In this document: piece by piece, positions 1 through 8,865 of the stretch
Position numbering within the stretch: position 1 is the first letter of the stretch
Layout: each line of letters opens with the position of its first letter
NCBI RefSeq assembly: GCF_009766085.1
Contig: NZ_LMUF01000010.1
Span: 62,530 to 126,529, forward strand
Length of the DNA stretch: 64,000 nucleotides
Reading direction: 5' to 3'
Source: Burkholderia sp. S171
Lineage (GTDB): Bacteria > Pseudomonadota > Gammaproteobacteria > Burkholderiales > Burkholderiaceae
The notes under the pieces: model-generated
What the model was told of the DNA's origin: nothing
The model's input: only the letters and a program-made list of their open reading frames with translations
Database searches by the model: none
Position numbers and translations under genes: made by a program

Positions 1-770
1 GCGGAGGCATCGAAACCGGTGATCGTATAGGCGGTCAGCAGCAGCCCCGAAAGGAACGCCATCGCCATGGTTTGTGCGGGCCATTGTCCGCCGTCCACGC
101 CCGTGAAATTCTTGAAGGTCCAGAGTCGCGAAAAGTCCACCTTGACCGGGGAGTAGATCACCAGCGACGCAACCAGGATCACCGTCACGACAAAGATCAG
201 GTAGCCCGACACATCGGTAATCTTGCTGGCGATGCGGATACCACGGTGATTCAGGAAAGCCTGCGACGCCGTAATCAACGTCAGAAATATGGTCTGATGC
301 CACCAGCCGAGCGACTCGGGCTTGACGCCGAACATCGGCGCGATGAGGGTGCGAAAGAACGGGTCCCATGTGCCGAAGTTGATGGCGGCGACCACGAACA
401 CGAGGCCCAGCAGATTGAACCAGGCGGTGAGCCAGCCCCAGGTCTTGCCGCCCAGGATCGAGCTCCAGTGATACAAACCACCGGCCGTCGGATAAGACGA
501 GGCGATCTGCGCCATGGCGGCGGCAACCACCAGCGCGAAGACGGAGCCGAGCGGCCAGCCCAGTCCGATCGATGCGCCGCCGGCCGCGCTGAGTCCAAGC
601 TGGAACGAGGTGATCCCGCCGGACAAAATGCAGATGAGCGAGAACGATACGGCGAAGTTCGAGAACGCGCCCATGCGACGGGACAGCTCCTGCGCGTACC
701 CCATTTTGTGCAGCAATGAAACGTCGCTATCCGCGCTCTCTGGCGGCGGAACTGCCGTGTTGATGTCCAT
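1..770 (-). CDS. APC-family amino acid/amine permease, C-terminus cut by window edge
   Basis: Reading the minus strand from the ATG at 770 gives an open frame that runs off the left edge, about 256 codons. It starts MDINTAVPPPES, then shows hydrophobic segments and the stretch YPTAGGLYHWSS, typical of APC-superfamily permeases (GABA/choline/amine permease branch), which import amino acids or amines across the inner membrane. An AAGGA lies about 12 bases before the start. It sits 98 bp downstream of the SDR gene on the same strand, so the two are probably co-transcribed. The substrate cannot be told; an amine or amino alcohol is possible given the neighbouring dehydrogenase. Confidence 0.85.
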   Translation of the reverse strand, partial: MDINTAVPPPESADSDVSLLHKMGYAQELSRRMGAFSNFAVSFSLICILSGGITSFQLGLSAAGGASIGLGWPLGSVFALVVAAAMAQIASSYPTAGGLYHWSSILGGKTWGWLTAWFNLLGLVFVVAAINFGTWDPFFRTLIAPMFGVKPESLGWWHQTIFLTLITASQAFLNHRGIRIASKITDVSGYLIFVVTVILVASLVIYSPVKVDFSRLWTFKNFTGVDGGQWPAQTMAMAFLSGLLLTAYTITGFDAS

Positions 771-830
771 GATGGTCGATCCTTATCGCTGAAGCTGTTG
801 GTGGACGTTGGCTTGGCGCTGCGAACTCAT

Positions 831-878
831 GCGGCGATACTCACGCGGCGATACTCACGCGGCGATACTCACGCGGCG
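831..878. repeat. Three tandem copies of a 14-bp unit plus a partial copy
   Basis: The unit gcggcgatactcac occurs at 831-844, 845-858 and 859-872, followed by gcggcg. The array covers the last codons and the TGA stop (869-871) of the minus-strand SDR gene and the start of the gap before the permease. Read on the minus strand, every unit brings a further TGA. It looks like slippage expansion of the gene end and is a possible variable-number tandem repeat. Confidence 0.85.
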
Positions 879-1654
879 GTAAAGCAGTTATCGACATAGA
901 GATGCGCGCCGTTGATAAAACTGGCGTCGTCGCTGGCGAGAAAGAGTGCTGCCTTGGCCACTTCCTCGGGCGCGCAAAGCCGGCCCTGCTGAAGCGAGAG
1001 CGCCGCTTCGCTTGCATCGAAACCGTATTGCGCCAGCGCGGCGATTTCACGCTGCCCGTGCGGGGTATCAATGAACCCCGGACACACCGCATTGCAGCGA
1101 ATTCCACGCTCGCGATATTCCACGGCGATCGCCCGCGCGAACATCGCGCACGCACCCTTGGTCGTGCAATACAGCACTTCGAGCGGGGTGGCTGCCGTCG
1201 ACGAGATCGACGCCGTGCAGACAATCGAGCCACCGCCTGCCCCAAGCATGTGCGGCAGCACGGCGCGGGTCATCGTGAACATGCTCTTGACGTTGACGTC
1301 CATGAGCCACTGGTAGTCTTCGTCGGTGGTATCGAGGAACGGTTTGACGACGATGCTGCCCGCGTGATTGAACAGCACGTTGATCGTGCCGAAGCGCTCA
1401 ACTATTCGCGCCACGGCGGTCTCGACCTGATCGGTCTTCGCGACGTCCGCCTTGAAGAACTCCGCCACGCCGCCGTTCTCGCGAATTTGCGCGACGACTT
1501 GCGTGCCGGCGTCCGCATTGATATCGACAACCGCGACTTGCGCCCCCTCTTTGGCGAACAGCACGGAAGCCGCGCCGCCGCAACCGGTGGCGCCGCCCGA
1601 CACGATCGCGATCTTGCCCGCGAGTTTTCCGCCAATTGACTCGGATTTGCCCAT
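869..1654 (-). CDS. SDR-family NAD(P)-dependent oxidoreductase
   Basis: This 261-residue protein is a classical short-chain dehydrogenase. The cofactor loop is SGGATGCGG near residues 19-27, a TGxxxGxG motif with Ser first and Cys in place of the usual Ile. NHAG follows near 97, and the catalytic pair is Tyr162 and Lys166 (YCTTK) with Ser around 149-152. Length is normal for the family. Such enzymes oxidise or reduce a hydroxyl/keto group in the cytoplasm. An AGG-rich ribosome site precedes the ATG. It lies upstream of the permease on the same strand and divergent from the AraC gene at 1933, so all three may form one uptake-and-oxidation unit. The substrate is unknown. Confidence 0.88.
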   Translation of the reverse strand: MGKSESIGGKLAGKIAIVSGGATGCGGAASVLFAKEGAQVAVVDINADAGTQVVAQIRENGGVAEFFKADVAKTDQVETAVARIVERFGTINVLFNHAGSIVVKPFLDTTDEDYQWLMDVNVKSMFTMTRAVLPHMLGAGGGSIVCTASISSTAATPLEVLYCTTKGACAMFARAIAVEYRERGIRCNAVCPGFIDTPHGQREIAALAQYGFDASEAALSLQQGRLCAPEEVAKAALFLASDDASFINGAHLYVDNCFTAA

Positions 1655-1932
1655 TCCTGACCTCTCGTCGTTTTATCCTTTATTTAGGCTAGGCGCGATG
1701 CAATTTACGCACTATCCAAAATTGGCAATGGAGAGAGATAGAGCGAGAAAAAACTGCAAACGGTGGCGCATTGAGGCTCAAAGGCGCTCCGGGCAGGGTT
1801 TTCAGCGATGGGCGCGCACGCGCGCGGCGCTTACCGTGGCGCTCGGCGTGCGTCAGAATGACTGGCAGGCTTTTTGGTTGCTTTTTGGTCATTTACACTT
1901 TTTTGATGCGTACCGTCCGCCAAGGAGTCTTT

Positions 1933-2910
1933 ATGCAAGCGGTCCAACCGGTGCGTCCGGCCGTCGATATCCATTGCTGCCGGAGCATTGACGAGCAGGC
2001 CCGGCTGCTCGAAAGCTGGAACCAGACCTACTGCCAGATCTCGCGGGGCGCTTTCGACGGCTCGGTCAGTTCCGTGCATGCGGGCGCGGTGCGTATCCTC
2101 GTCGAACGCATGAACCGGACTGTCTACCAGCGTGGTTGCGTGGATTTTTCGCGGATCGCCGTGGGCATTCCGTTCCAGCTCGAGGGCCACGCGTTGTTAT
2201 GCGGTCAGGTGAGTCATCTTGACGGGCTGCATGTCTTCTCCGGGCCCGGCGGGTTCGAGTTTTTGTCGCCCGACAAACACGTGGTCGTGAATCTGGAGAT
2301 CGCGCCGCTGGAACTGTCCGACCCGCTACTTCGGCTTGCTATGGACAACGTCCAGCAAGCGCTCGGCAATCAACCGGGGGTGCTCAATGCCGATCCTGTC
2401 CGGTTGCAGGCGTTCAGGAGCACGCTGGCGGGTCTGCTGGATGCGGTCACGTGTGCACCATCGTCGCTCGCCGACGCGAGCGTGTGCGCGAGTTTTGAAC
2501 GGTCCGTGATCGTGGGGCTATCCGACTTGCTGGTGGATGTCAGCGATACCGACGTGCATGCCGGGCCATCCCGCAACTGGAAGCTGGTGGGCGCCGTGCG
2601 CGAGTTGGTGGAAGCGTCGGCGGATTGCCCGCTGTCGGTTGCTGACCTGTGCTTGCGGTTGGGTGTCAGCCGGCGCACGGTCCAGTATGCATTCGATGAA
2701 ATCCTCGGCACGAATCCGGCGTCGTATCTGCGTGCCGTTCGGCTCGATCGCGTCCGCAAGGATCTGCTGCATGCAGGCTCGGTCACTGACGCAGCAACGC
2801 GTTGGGGCTTCTGGCACTTCGGCCATTTCTCCAACGACTATCGCGAGCAGTTTGGCGAATTACCGTCGGAGACGTTGCGGCGCTTGCGTAACGGGGCGGG
2901 GCGCGCTTGA
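1933..2910 (+). CDS. AraC-family transcriptional regulator
   Basis: The start chosen is the ATG at 1933, which has AAGGAG at 1922-1927; a longer open frame upstream lacks such a site. The 325-residue product has an N-terminal cupin-like effector region and a C-terminal pair of AraC helix-turn-helix motifs (SVADLCLRLGVSRRTVQYAF, then the WGFWHFGHFSNDYREQFGE stretch). The WGFWHFGHFSNDYR form is the one seen in ethanolamine-regulator-like (EutR-type) AraC proteins. It is divergent from the SDR gene and its permease and is the obvious candidate regulator of both. The effector is not visible from sequence. Confidence 0.88.
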   Translation: MQAVQPVRPAVDIHCCRSIDEQARLLESWNQTYCQISRGAFDGSVSSVHAGAVRILVERMNRTVYQRGCVDFSRIAVGIPFQLEGHALLCGQVSHLDGLHVFSGPGGFEFLSPDKHVVVNLEIAPLELSDPLLRLAMDNVQQALGNQPGVLNADPVRLQAFRSTLAGLLDAVTCAPSSLADASVCASFERSVIVGLSDLLVDVSDTDVHAGPSRNWKLVGAVRELVEASADCPLSVADLCLRLGVSRRTVQYAFDEILGTNPASYLRAVRLDRVRKDLLHAGSVTDAATRWGFWHFGHFSNDYREQFGELPSETLRRLRNGAGRA

Positions 2911-3013
2911 ACGTTCGAGTTTGCGTCCGGATAGCGTCCGGGTATCGAAATACGTATAAGCCGGTGAGGATCGGCCTAAACTAAAAGGTCAGACCTCAAC
3001 TAGCGAGGAGACC

Positions 3014-4090
3014 ATGCGCTCCCTCCTGCTCGCGCTCGCCTTGGCGTGTTTCATTCCTCATGCCGGCGCACAACAGCCGCCGCTATACGAGCAATCCGGC
3101 GACTTCGTTGCTACGGGCTTCCACTTCGAAGACGGCTCTTCGCTGCCCCAGGTCACGCTCCATTACGTCACGCTCGGCGTACCCCACTGCGATGGCAACG
3201 GACACTTCACCAACGTCGTCTTGCTGCTGCACGGTACGGCCGACACCGGCCGCGCGTTCCTCACCGCAGCCATGCGCCAGGAACTGTTTGGCCCCGGCCA
3301 GCCGCTCGATGCCAGCCGCTATTTCATCATCATTCCCGACGGGCTTGGACGAGGCGGATCAAGCAAACCCAGCGACGGGCTGCGGGCGAAGTTCCCCGAA
3401 TACGGATACAACGACGTCGTTCAGGCGCAGTACCTGCTCGTCACGCAAGGACTGGGCATCGACCATTTGCGGCTGGTGCTCGGCACATCGATGGGCGGCA
3501 TGCAGACGTGGCTATGGGGTGAACGATATCCCGACATGATGGACGGTCTCATGCCGATCGCGAGCCAGCCCGTCGCACTCACCGGACGCAATGGTTTCTG
3601 GCGGCAAATGATTATCGACGCCATCCGGCGGGATCCTGACTGGAACGATGGCAACTACCTACGCCAGCCGATTCAATGGTTACGCGCCATGCCGGTCTTT
3701 ACGCTGATCACAAAGAACCCCGCGCGCATGCAGGCGTTATCGCCCACGCCAGGTACCTCACGATGGTCCTACGACGCCGCCGTCTACAGCGGTCGCCAAT
3801 ACGACGCCAACGATGTGATGTACTGGTTCGAATCGTCGTGGGACTACAACCCCGAAGCGGCGCTTGGAGCAATCAAGGCGCCGCTCTTCGCACTCAATTT
3901 CTCCGACGACCTGCTGAACCCGACCGATCTTGGCATCATGCAGCGTCTTGTGCCGCGCGTGCCGCATGGGCGCTTTGTCGAGATGCCGGAGAGCGAGCGC
4001 TCTTACGGGAACGAGACTATTGCCCATCCCGAGGTCTGGAAAAGCTATCTCGCCGAGTTTCTCCAGACCTTGCCGCCGCAGGCGCAATGA
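3014..4090 (+). CDS. Secreted alpha/beta hydrolase of the homoserine O-acetyltransferase (MetX)-like fold
   Basis: The 358-residue product starts with a clear signal peptide (MRSLLLALALACFIPHAGA), so it is exported. The nucleophile elbow GTSMGGM places the catalytic Ser at residue 159. A later NFSDDLLNPTD segment and AHPEVW near the C-terminus fit the Asp and His of the triad. The layout resembles MetX-like acyltransferase/hydrolases, but the export signal argues against a role in methionine synthesis and for hydrolysis of an external ester. GAGGAG precedes the ATG. It stands alone on the plus strand and converges with the aldolase gene, 12 bp apart. Confidence 0.8.
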   Translation: MRSLLLALALACFIPHAGAQQPPLYEQSGDFVATGFHFEDGSSLPQVTLHYVTLGVPHCDGNGHFTNVVLLLHGTADTGRAFLTAAMRQELFGPGQPLDASRYFIIIPDGLGRGGSSKPSDGLRAKFPEYGYNDVVQAQYLLVTQGLGIDHLRLVLGTSMGGMQTWLWGERYPDMMDGLMPIASQPVALTGRNGFWRQMIIDAIRRDPDWNDGNYLRQPIQWLRAMPVFTLITKNPARMQALSPTPGTSRWSYDAAVYSGRQYDANDVMYWFESSWDYNPEAALGAIKAPLFALNFSDDLLNPTDLGIMQRLVPRVPHGRFVEMPESERSYGNETIAHPEVWKSYLAEFLQTLPPQAQ

Positions 4091-4102
4091 AACCAATCAA
4101 AG

Positions 4103-4774
4103 CTATCCCCCCATCATCTTCGTCTCTTGTGGACCGATCCATTCGCGATCGAAATGGCCCTCGGCAATGGAACGCAACGCGGCCGCTTCCTTGTTCGCCT
4201 GCCGCTTCGCCCCTTCAATGACCGCCGCTACGTCCGCTGGCGCTATTGCGAGGACACCGTCTTCATCGCCTACGATGATGTCGCCGGGCTGCACCACCAT
4301 GCCGCCGACGGTGACCGTCACATTGACCTCACCAGGACCGTTCTTATAAGGGCCACGATGCGTCGCGGCACGCGCATAGACCGGGAAGTCGTGTCCGCGA
4401 ATGGCGCCCACGTCGCGGATTGCGCCGTCGATGACCAGACCCCGCACGCCGAGGCTTTCGGCATAGGTCGCCATGATTTCGCCCATCAGCGCCTGCGTAA
4501 TATCACCGCCGCCGTCGATCACCAGCACGTCGCCGGGCCGGCAAAAATCGAATGCGCGATGAATGGCGAGGTTATCGCCAGGACGGGTGCGCACGGTCAC
4601 CGCCGTCCCGGCCATGGGCTTGGGACGGTGATACGGCACGAGCCCGATTGTGCCGCTGACACGCGCCATGTTGTCGCTGAGCAGAGAGACAGCGAGGCCG
4701 CGCAGTGTCTCCAGTATCTCGGGGCTGGCTTGCGTGGCCGACGCATGACGGCGCCATCCGGGTGGATTTGTCAC
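4103..4774 (-). CDS. ligK: RraA-fold 4-carboxy-4-hydroxy-2-oxoadipate (CHA) aldolase, LigK/GalC type
   Basis: This protein of about 223 residues has the RraA/class II pyruvate aldolase fold: DVLVIDGGGD, then GEIMATYAESLGVRG and the VIDGAIRD block whose Arg-Asp pair binds pyruvate and metal. The family member paired with LigJ cleaves CHA to pyruvate and oxaloacetate, the last step of protocatechuate 4,5-cleavage and gallate degradation. I chose the GTG at 4774: AGGAG lies six bases before it but directly abuts the alternative ATG at 4780. It is 11 bases downstream of ligJ. A role as RNase E regulator RraA is unlikely given the operon. Confidence 0.82.
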   Translation of the reverse strand: MTNPPGWRRHASATQASPEILETLRGLAVSLLSDNMARVSGTIGLVPYHRPKPMAGTAVTVRTRPGDNLAIHRAFDFCRPGDVLVIDGGGDITQALMGEIMATYAESLGVRGLVIDGAIRDVGAIRGHDFPVYARAATHRGPYKNGPGEVNVTVTVGGMVVQPGDIIVGDEDGVLAIAPADVAAVIEGAKRQANKEAAALRSIAEGHFDREWIGPQETKMMGG

Positions 4775-4785
4775 GATCATCTCCT

Positions 4786-5820
4786 TTAGGAAAGCTGATG
4801 ATTAAGCTGGTTTTGAAGTTGATTGGATAAACGCCCGTACACGGCGCGCGCGTTGTCTTCATAAATACGCTGGCGATCGGCCGGCGTGAGCCAGGGGATC
4901 GCGTCGATATAACGACGGGTATCGTCGTAGTAGTGACCCGTCTCGGGGTCGATGCCCTGAACCGCGCCGATCGTCTCCGACGCAAACAGGATGTTCTCGA
5001 CCGGAATCACTTTCGCCAGGAGGTCCGTGCCGGGCTGGTGGTACACGCAGGTATCGAAGAACACGTTCTTGAGCAGATAGTCCTTGAGCAGCGGGCGCTT
5101 CATGTCCTGAGCGAGCCCGCGATAACGCCCCCAGTGATAAGGGACAGCGCCCCCGCCGTGGGGAATGATGAAACGCAAGGTCGGGAAATCGGCGAACAAA
5201 TCCGCCGTGAGCAATTGCATGAACGCCGAGGTGTCGCCGTTGATGTAATGCGCGCCGGTCGCATGGAAGTTGGGGTTGCACGACGACGACACGTGGATCA
5301 TGGCCGGCACGTCGAGCTCCACCATCGTTTCGTAGAGCGGATACCACGAACGATCCGTCAGCGGCGGTCCGGTCCAATAACCGCCCGATGGGTCCGGGTT
5401 GAGATTGCAGCCGATAAAACCAAGCTGCTCAACACAGCGCCGCAACTCGGGAATGCAGTTCCCGGGCGATACCCCGGGCGCTTGCGGCAACTGGCAGACA
5501 CCCACGAAGTTGCGCGGAAACATCTGGCAAACGCGATGAATCAGGTCATTGCTTTCCTGCGACCAACGCGCGTTGGCATCGGCGCCGGCCAGGTGATGCC
5601 CCATGCCGGCAGCCCGTGGCGAAAAGATCGTCAGATCGGTACCGCGTTCCCGTTGAATGCGTAACTGACCTGCTTCAATGCTTTCATGAATCTGCTCGTC
5701 CGTGATGACCGGACGCGGCGGCGGGGACGTGCCGTCTTTGAGCGCTGCTATCTGGGCAGCACGCCAGGCTTCATGCTCGCGCGGGGAGGTCGTGTAGTGA
5801 CCGTGACAGTCGATGATCAT
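4786..5820 (-). CDS. ligJ: 4-Oxalomesaconate hydratase, amidohydrolase family (LigJ)
   Basis: The 344-residue product starts MIIDCHGHYTTSP and carries NLNPDPSGG, MIHVSSSCN and HGGGAVPYHWGRYRG. These match my recollection of LigJ, which hydrates 4-oxalomesaconate to 4-carboxy-4-hydroxy-2-oxoadipate in the cytoplasm. The His-x-His and later His residues are the amidohydrolase metal site. An upstream in-frame TTG (5838) would add six residues, but the ATG at 5820 has GGAAA eight bases before it, so I take that. It lies between the MFS carrier and the CHA aldolase in one minus-strand operon. The ring-opening 4,5-dioxygenase is not in the window. Confidence 0.88.
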   Translation of the reverse strand: MIIDCHGHYTTSPREHEAWRAAQIAALKDGTSPPPRPVITDEQIHESIEAGQLRIQRERGTDLTIFSPRAAGMGHHLAGADANARWSQESNDLIHRVCQMFPRNFVGVCQLPQAPGVSPGNCIPELRRCVEQLGFIGCNLNPDPSGGYWTGPPLTDRSWYPLYETMVELDVPAMIHVSSSCNPNFHATGAHYINGDTSAFMQLLTADLFADFPTLRFIIPHGGGAVPYHWGRYRGLAQDMKRPLLKDYLLKNVFFDTCVYHQPGTDLLAKVIPVENILFASETIGAVQGIDPETGHYYDDTRRYIDAIPWLTPADRQRIYEDNARAVYGRLSNQLQNQLNHQLS

Positions 5821-5841
5821 TGCGGGTTTCCAGATCAAGGT

Positions 5842-7170
5842 TCAGTGAAGGTGTCCTGCACGGGATTCGCCGGCCGGCAGTGCGTCGATCTCGTCTTCCG
5901 AAGGCGTGACCCGCATGACCAGCGCGATGATGGTTGCCACCACCAGGAAGGCCGCGATCGTCAGGAGCGCCAGCTTGAAGTTGCCCGTGGCGCTGCGCAC
6001 GAGCCCGATGCTCCAGGGGCCGACAAGCCCACCGAACTGGGCAACGGTATTGATGAGCGCGATCGTCGCGGCACCGGCCGCGCCGGTCCTGAACGAAGAG
6101 GCGAGGCTCCAGAACAGCGGGTTGCCGGCATAAATGAAAAGTCCGGTCACGCACAGGAGCACGTAGGCGATCACAGGATTTGGCGCGTAGGCGCTGCCTG
6201 CAATAGCGAGCGCGCTCATTCCGTACACGAACGCAAGATGCTTCTTCCGGTCGCCGGTGCGGTCGGAACTGCGGCTGATGACCAACGTGCCGAGCACACC
6301 CAGAAGCGGCGGGGCGGCGGACAGGAAACCCACCTCGAGGTTACTCAGGTTGCCGAGGCTCTTGACGATCTGCGGTAACCACAGGAACAGGCCATAAACA
6401 CCCACGAGTGCGCAGCCGAACAAACACGCGAGGCTCCATACGCGGATGTCGCTGGCTACGCGCAGCATCGAAAAATGCTTGTCGGCGCCCAGGGCCTCGC
6501 GTTCTTTTGTCAGCGTTGACTCGAGCCACTGCTTTTGCGCGTCCGTCAGCCACGCGGCGTCAGCAGGGCGCTCGGTCATCAGGCGCAGCGTCAGGAGACC
6601 AAGAAGCATGGCTGGGACACCTTCCATGATGAACATCCATTGCCATCCCTGCAGCCCGAGCGGGCCATTCGCGTAGGTCATGAGCGCCGTTGAAATCGGG
6701 CCGCCGAGCACCGCCGAGAACGAGCCGGCAATGATGTAGCCGCCCACCGCACGTGCGCGGTAACGCTGCGGGAACCACTTCGTCAGGTAGACGGCCACGC
6801 CGGGAAGAAACCCGGCTTCCATGACGCCCAGCAGGAAGCGCAGTACATAGAAGCTGTACTCGTTGAACACGAACGCCGTTGCGGCAGCGACCGCTCCCCA
6901 CGTCAGCAGGATGCGGGCGATCCAGCGCCGGGCACCAACGCGATGGAGCAGCAGGTTGCTAGGCACTTCAAGAAGCATGTAGCCGAAGAAGAAAATGCTT
7001 CCGGCGAAGCCGAACACGGCCGGGCTGAAACCGAGCTGCTTGTTCATGTCAAGCGCGGCAAAGCCGATGTTTATTCGGTCAAGATAGTTGAAGAACATCA
7101 TGGCGAAGAGCAACGGCATGAGGCGGCCGTAGACTCGGCGCATGGTTGCGCTTTCGATCGGATCGATCAT
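5842..7170 (-). CDS. MFS carrier of the anion:cation symporter (ACS) family, aromatic acid uptake likely
   Basis: This 442-residue protein has about twelve membrane segments. NYLDRINIGFAALDM near the start and RFLLGVMEAGFLPG in the fourth segment are ACS-family signatures (4-hydroxyphenylacetate, phthalate and tartrate carriers). The ATG at 7170 is preceded by GGAGA at five bases; the TTG one codon earlier is a poorer choice. It is the first gene of the operon with ligJ and ligK, so an aromatic or tricarboxylic acid entering meta-cleavage is the likely cargo, imported with protons. Which one (gallate, protocatechuate, oxaloacetate-type acid) cannot be read from the sequence. Confidence 0.86.
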   Translation of the reverse strand: MIDPIESATMRRVYGRLMPLLFAMMFFNYLDRINIGFAALDMNKQLGFSPAVFGFAGSIFFFGYMLLEVPSNLLLHRVGARRWIARILLTWGAVAAATAFVFNEYSFYVLRFLLGVMEAGFLPGVAVYLTKWFPQRYRARAVGGYIIAGSFSAVLGGPISTALMTYANGPLGLQGWQWMFIMEGVPAMLLGLLTLRLMTERPADAAWLTDAQKQWLESTLTKEREALGADKHFSMLRVASDIRVWSLACLFGCALVGVYGLFLWLPQIVKSLGNLSNLEVGFLSAAPPLLGVLGTLVISRSSDRTGDRKKHLAFVYGMSALAIAGSAYAPNPVIAYVLLCVTGLFIYAGNPLFWSLASSFRTGAAGAATIALINTVAQFGGLVGPWSIGLVRSATGNFKLALLTIAAFLVVATIIALVMRVTPSEDEIDALPAGESRAGHLH

Positions 7171-7707
7171 CAATGTCTCCTGCTGTAGAGCGCCCGTAGG
7201 ATCGGGCGTCGTTGTGGTTTGCTGTCGTTACGGTGATGCCACGGTGATTCGAATACTCGATTAGCGGCCAGTGCTTACGTGTTTGCCCAGCCGTGAATCG
7301 CTCTCAGGTGACAGCCTATGCAGCAGGTACAACGACCTGATGCTGGTTGAAGCGGCCATGCGTTATTTCACGGTCATTGAGCATTACTAACGGCCTTGTC
7401 TGCTACCTATCAAAGAGCGACAGGAACCCGTAAGCAGAGGAGCAAGAAAGCGATGTCCAGCGGCGAACGGGAAGCCGGTGATAGACGGCGTTATCCGAAA
7501 ACCATTATTCCGACGCAGGAAGATTTCGTACGATGCGTCTACTTACGGTTGAATTTCACAATGCTGATTCCCGCGGTAAATGGCGGGCGTTAGCGCAAGC
7601 GCTACGGGGATGCCTCATTCCGGCAACCCCATGAATCGACGACTCATGTTACAAACTGCCGTGCCACGCGTCCAAGACCGTGTTTTTATCCTTTTATAAT
7701 AATTTTC
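7171..7707. promoter_or_regulatory. Intergenic region holding the promoter of the carrier-ligJ-ligK operon
   Basis: There are 537 bases between the LysR stop and the carrier start, both on the minus strand. I see no convincing gene; a 65-codon plus-strand frame at 7396-7593 has no recognisable product or ribosome site. The segment at 7685-7725 is strongly AT-rich directly after the LysR gene and may hold its 3' end. The operon promoter and LysR site must lie in the part nearer 7171, but no unambiguous box stands out. Confidence 0.5.
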
Positions 7708-8622
7708 TTATAGTTCTGTTGGATCTTTCGGCAAGTCTTTCCCCGCAGGCGACAAACAGGTAAGAAAGGCTTGCAGATGAGGCGAACTGTCGTCGCTGCG
7801 AAAGCTTGCCGCAAGCGTCGTGGTCTGCGATGCCAGCGGTCCGCTCAGGCGCCGGTACACCACATCCGAGCGCCCGTGCCGCGCGACCGATTCACCCACA
7901 AATGTCACACCCAGCCCCGCCGCAACCAGCGCGATGGCCGTCTGGATCTCGTAAGCCTGATGCGCGATATGCGGTGTAATGCCCGCGTTTCGATAAAGCG
8001 ACTCTACAAAGCGTGAGAACTGCGCATTCGGATGCTTCGGGTAAAGCACCAGGGGCGTGTCGGCAAGCTGGGCGATGCGCACCTTCTTCTCGCCAGCAAG
8101 CGGATGGTCCGGCGGGAGAACGACCATCACGCGTTCGCGCAGCAGCGGCAACGTAGTGCATCCTGCTATGGGAGGAACCTGCCGGCCGATGCCGATGTGA
8201 ATGCGCGTCTCATGCAGTGCATCGGCTTGCTCTTCAGTAAGCATTTCGAAGAGCTTCAACTCGACCTTGGGGTAATCCCGATGAAACGACTTCAGCGCAG
8301 GCGGCAATACGCTGTACATCGCTGAACGGGTGAAGCCGATGCCAAGCCAGCCACGCATGCCCAGGCCGATCTCGCGGGTACCTAGCGCGACCTGATCGAA
8401 TGAAGCAAGGATCTGGCGCGCCTCGATACACAGATAGCTGCCCGCTTCCGTGAGCCTCAGCGGCCGGCTGCCACGGTCCACCAGCTGCGTGCCCATGCGT
8501 GCCTCGAGTGCGCGTATTTGCTGGCTTAGCGCCGGCTGCGCAACGTGCAGCCGCTCCGCCGCGCGGCTGAAGTTGAGTTCTTCCGCGAGGACGACAAAGG
8601 CCTGCAGGTGTCTGAGGTTCAT
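7708..8622 (-). CDS. LysR-family transcriptional regulator, candidate regulator of the lig operon
   Basis: The 304-residue protein begins MNLRHLQAFVVLAEELNFS and carries the LysR winged helix (RAAERLHVAQPALSQQIRAL). A periplasmic-binding-protein-like effector domain follows from about residue 90. This N-terminus is of the CatR/BenM/CbbR kind, which commonly responds to aromatic intermediates. It lies upstream of, and on the same strand as, the carrier-ligJ-ligK operon, an unusual arrangement for LysR genes, which are usually divergent. Control of that operon is inferred from position only. Confidence 0.88.
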   Translation of the reverse strand: MNLRHLQAFVVLAEELNFSRAAERLHVAQPALSQQIRALEARMGTQLVDRGSRPLRLTEAGSYLCIEARQILASFDQVALGTREIGLGMRGWLGIGFTRSAMYSVLPPALKSFHRDYPKVELKLFEMLTEEQADALHETRIHIGIGRQVPPIAGCTTLPLLRERVMVVLPPDHPLAGEKKVRIAQLADTPLVLYPKHPNAQFSRFVESLYRNAGITPHIAHQAYEIQTAIALVAAGLGVTFVGESVARHGRSDVVYRRLSGPLASQTTTLAASFRSDDSSPHLQAFLTCLSPAGKDLPKDPTEL

Positions 8623-8865
8623 TGTTGTGTGATTGAAAGAGCGCTAACGGAGAACGTCACGCGTGATGAAGGCAGCATCAGACGTTACGGACCGGCAGAG
8701 GGTATCAAAACCACGCGCTTCTATCCGGCTCCGTGCCAGCCACATTGAATAACGCAACGAATAGGTGCTTGATTCATTGACTACGCAGTGACAATAGAGA
8801 AGGTTGGACCGGCGCAAGCGGGGCTTGCTCAGCATGATGAACCGAGCCCGCAAAAAGCCATCGTC

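Noticed and set aside
902-1639. Long plus-strand frame opposite the SDR gene
   Set aside because: It is the antisense shadow of a well-supported SDR; the translated text is rich in His and Arg with no domain.
7396-7593. 65-codon plus-strand frame in the lig promoter region
   Set aside because: Short, basic, no ribosome site and no match to any family I know.
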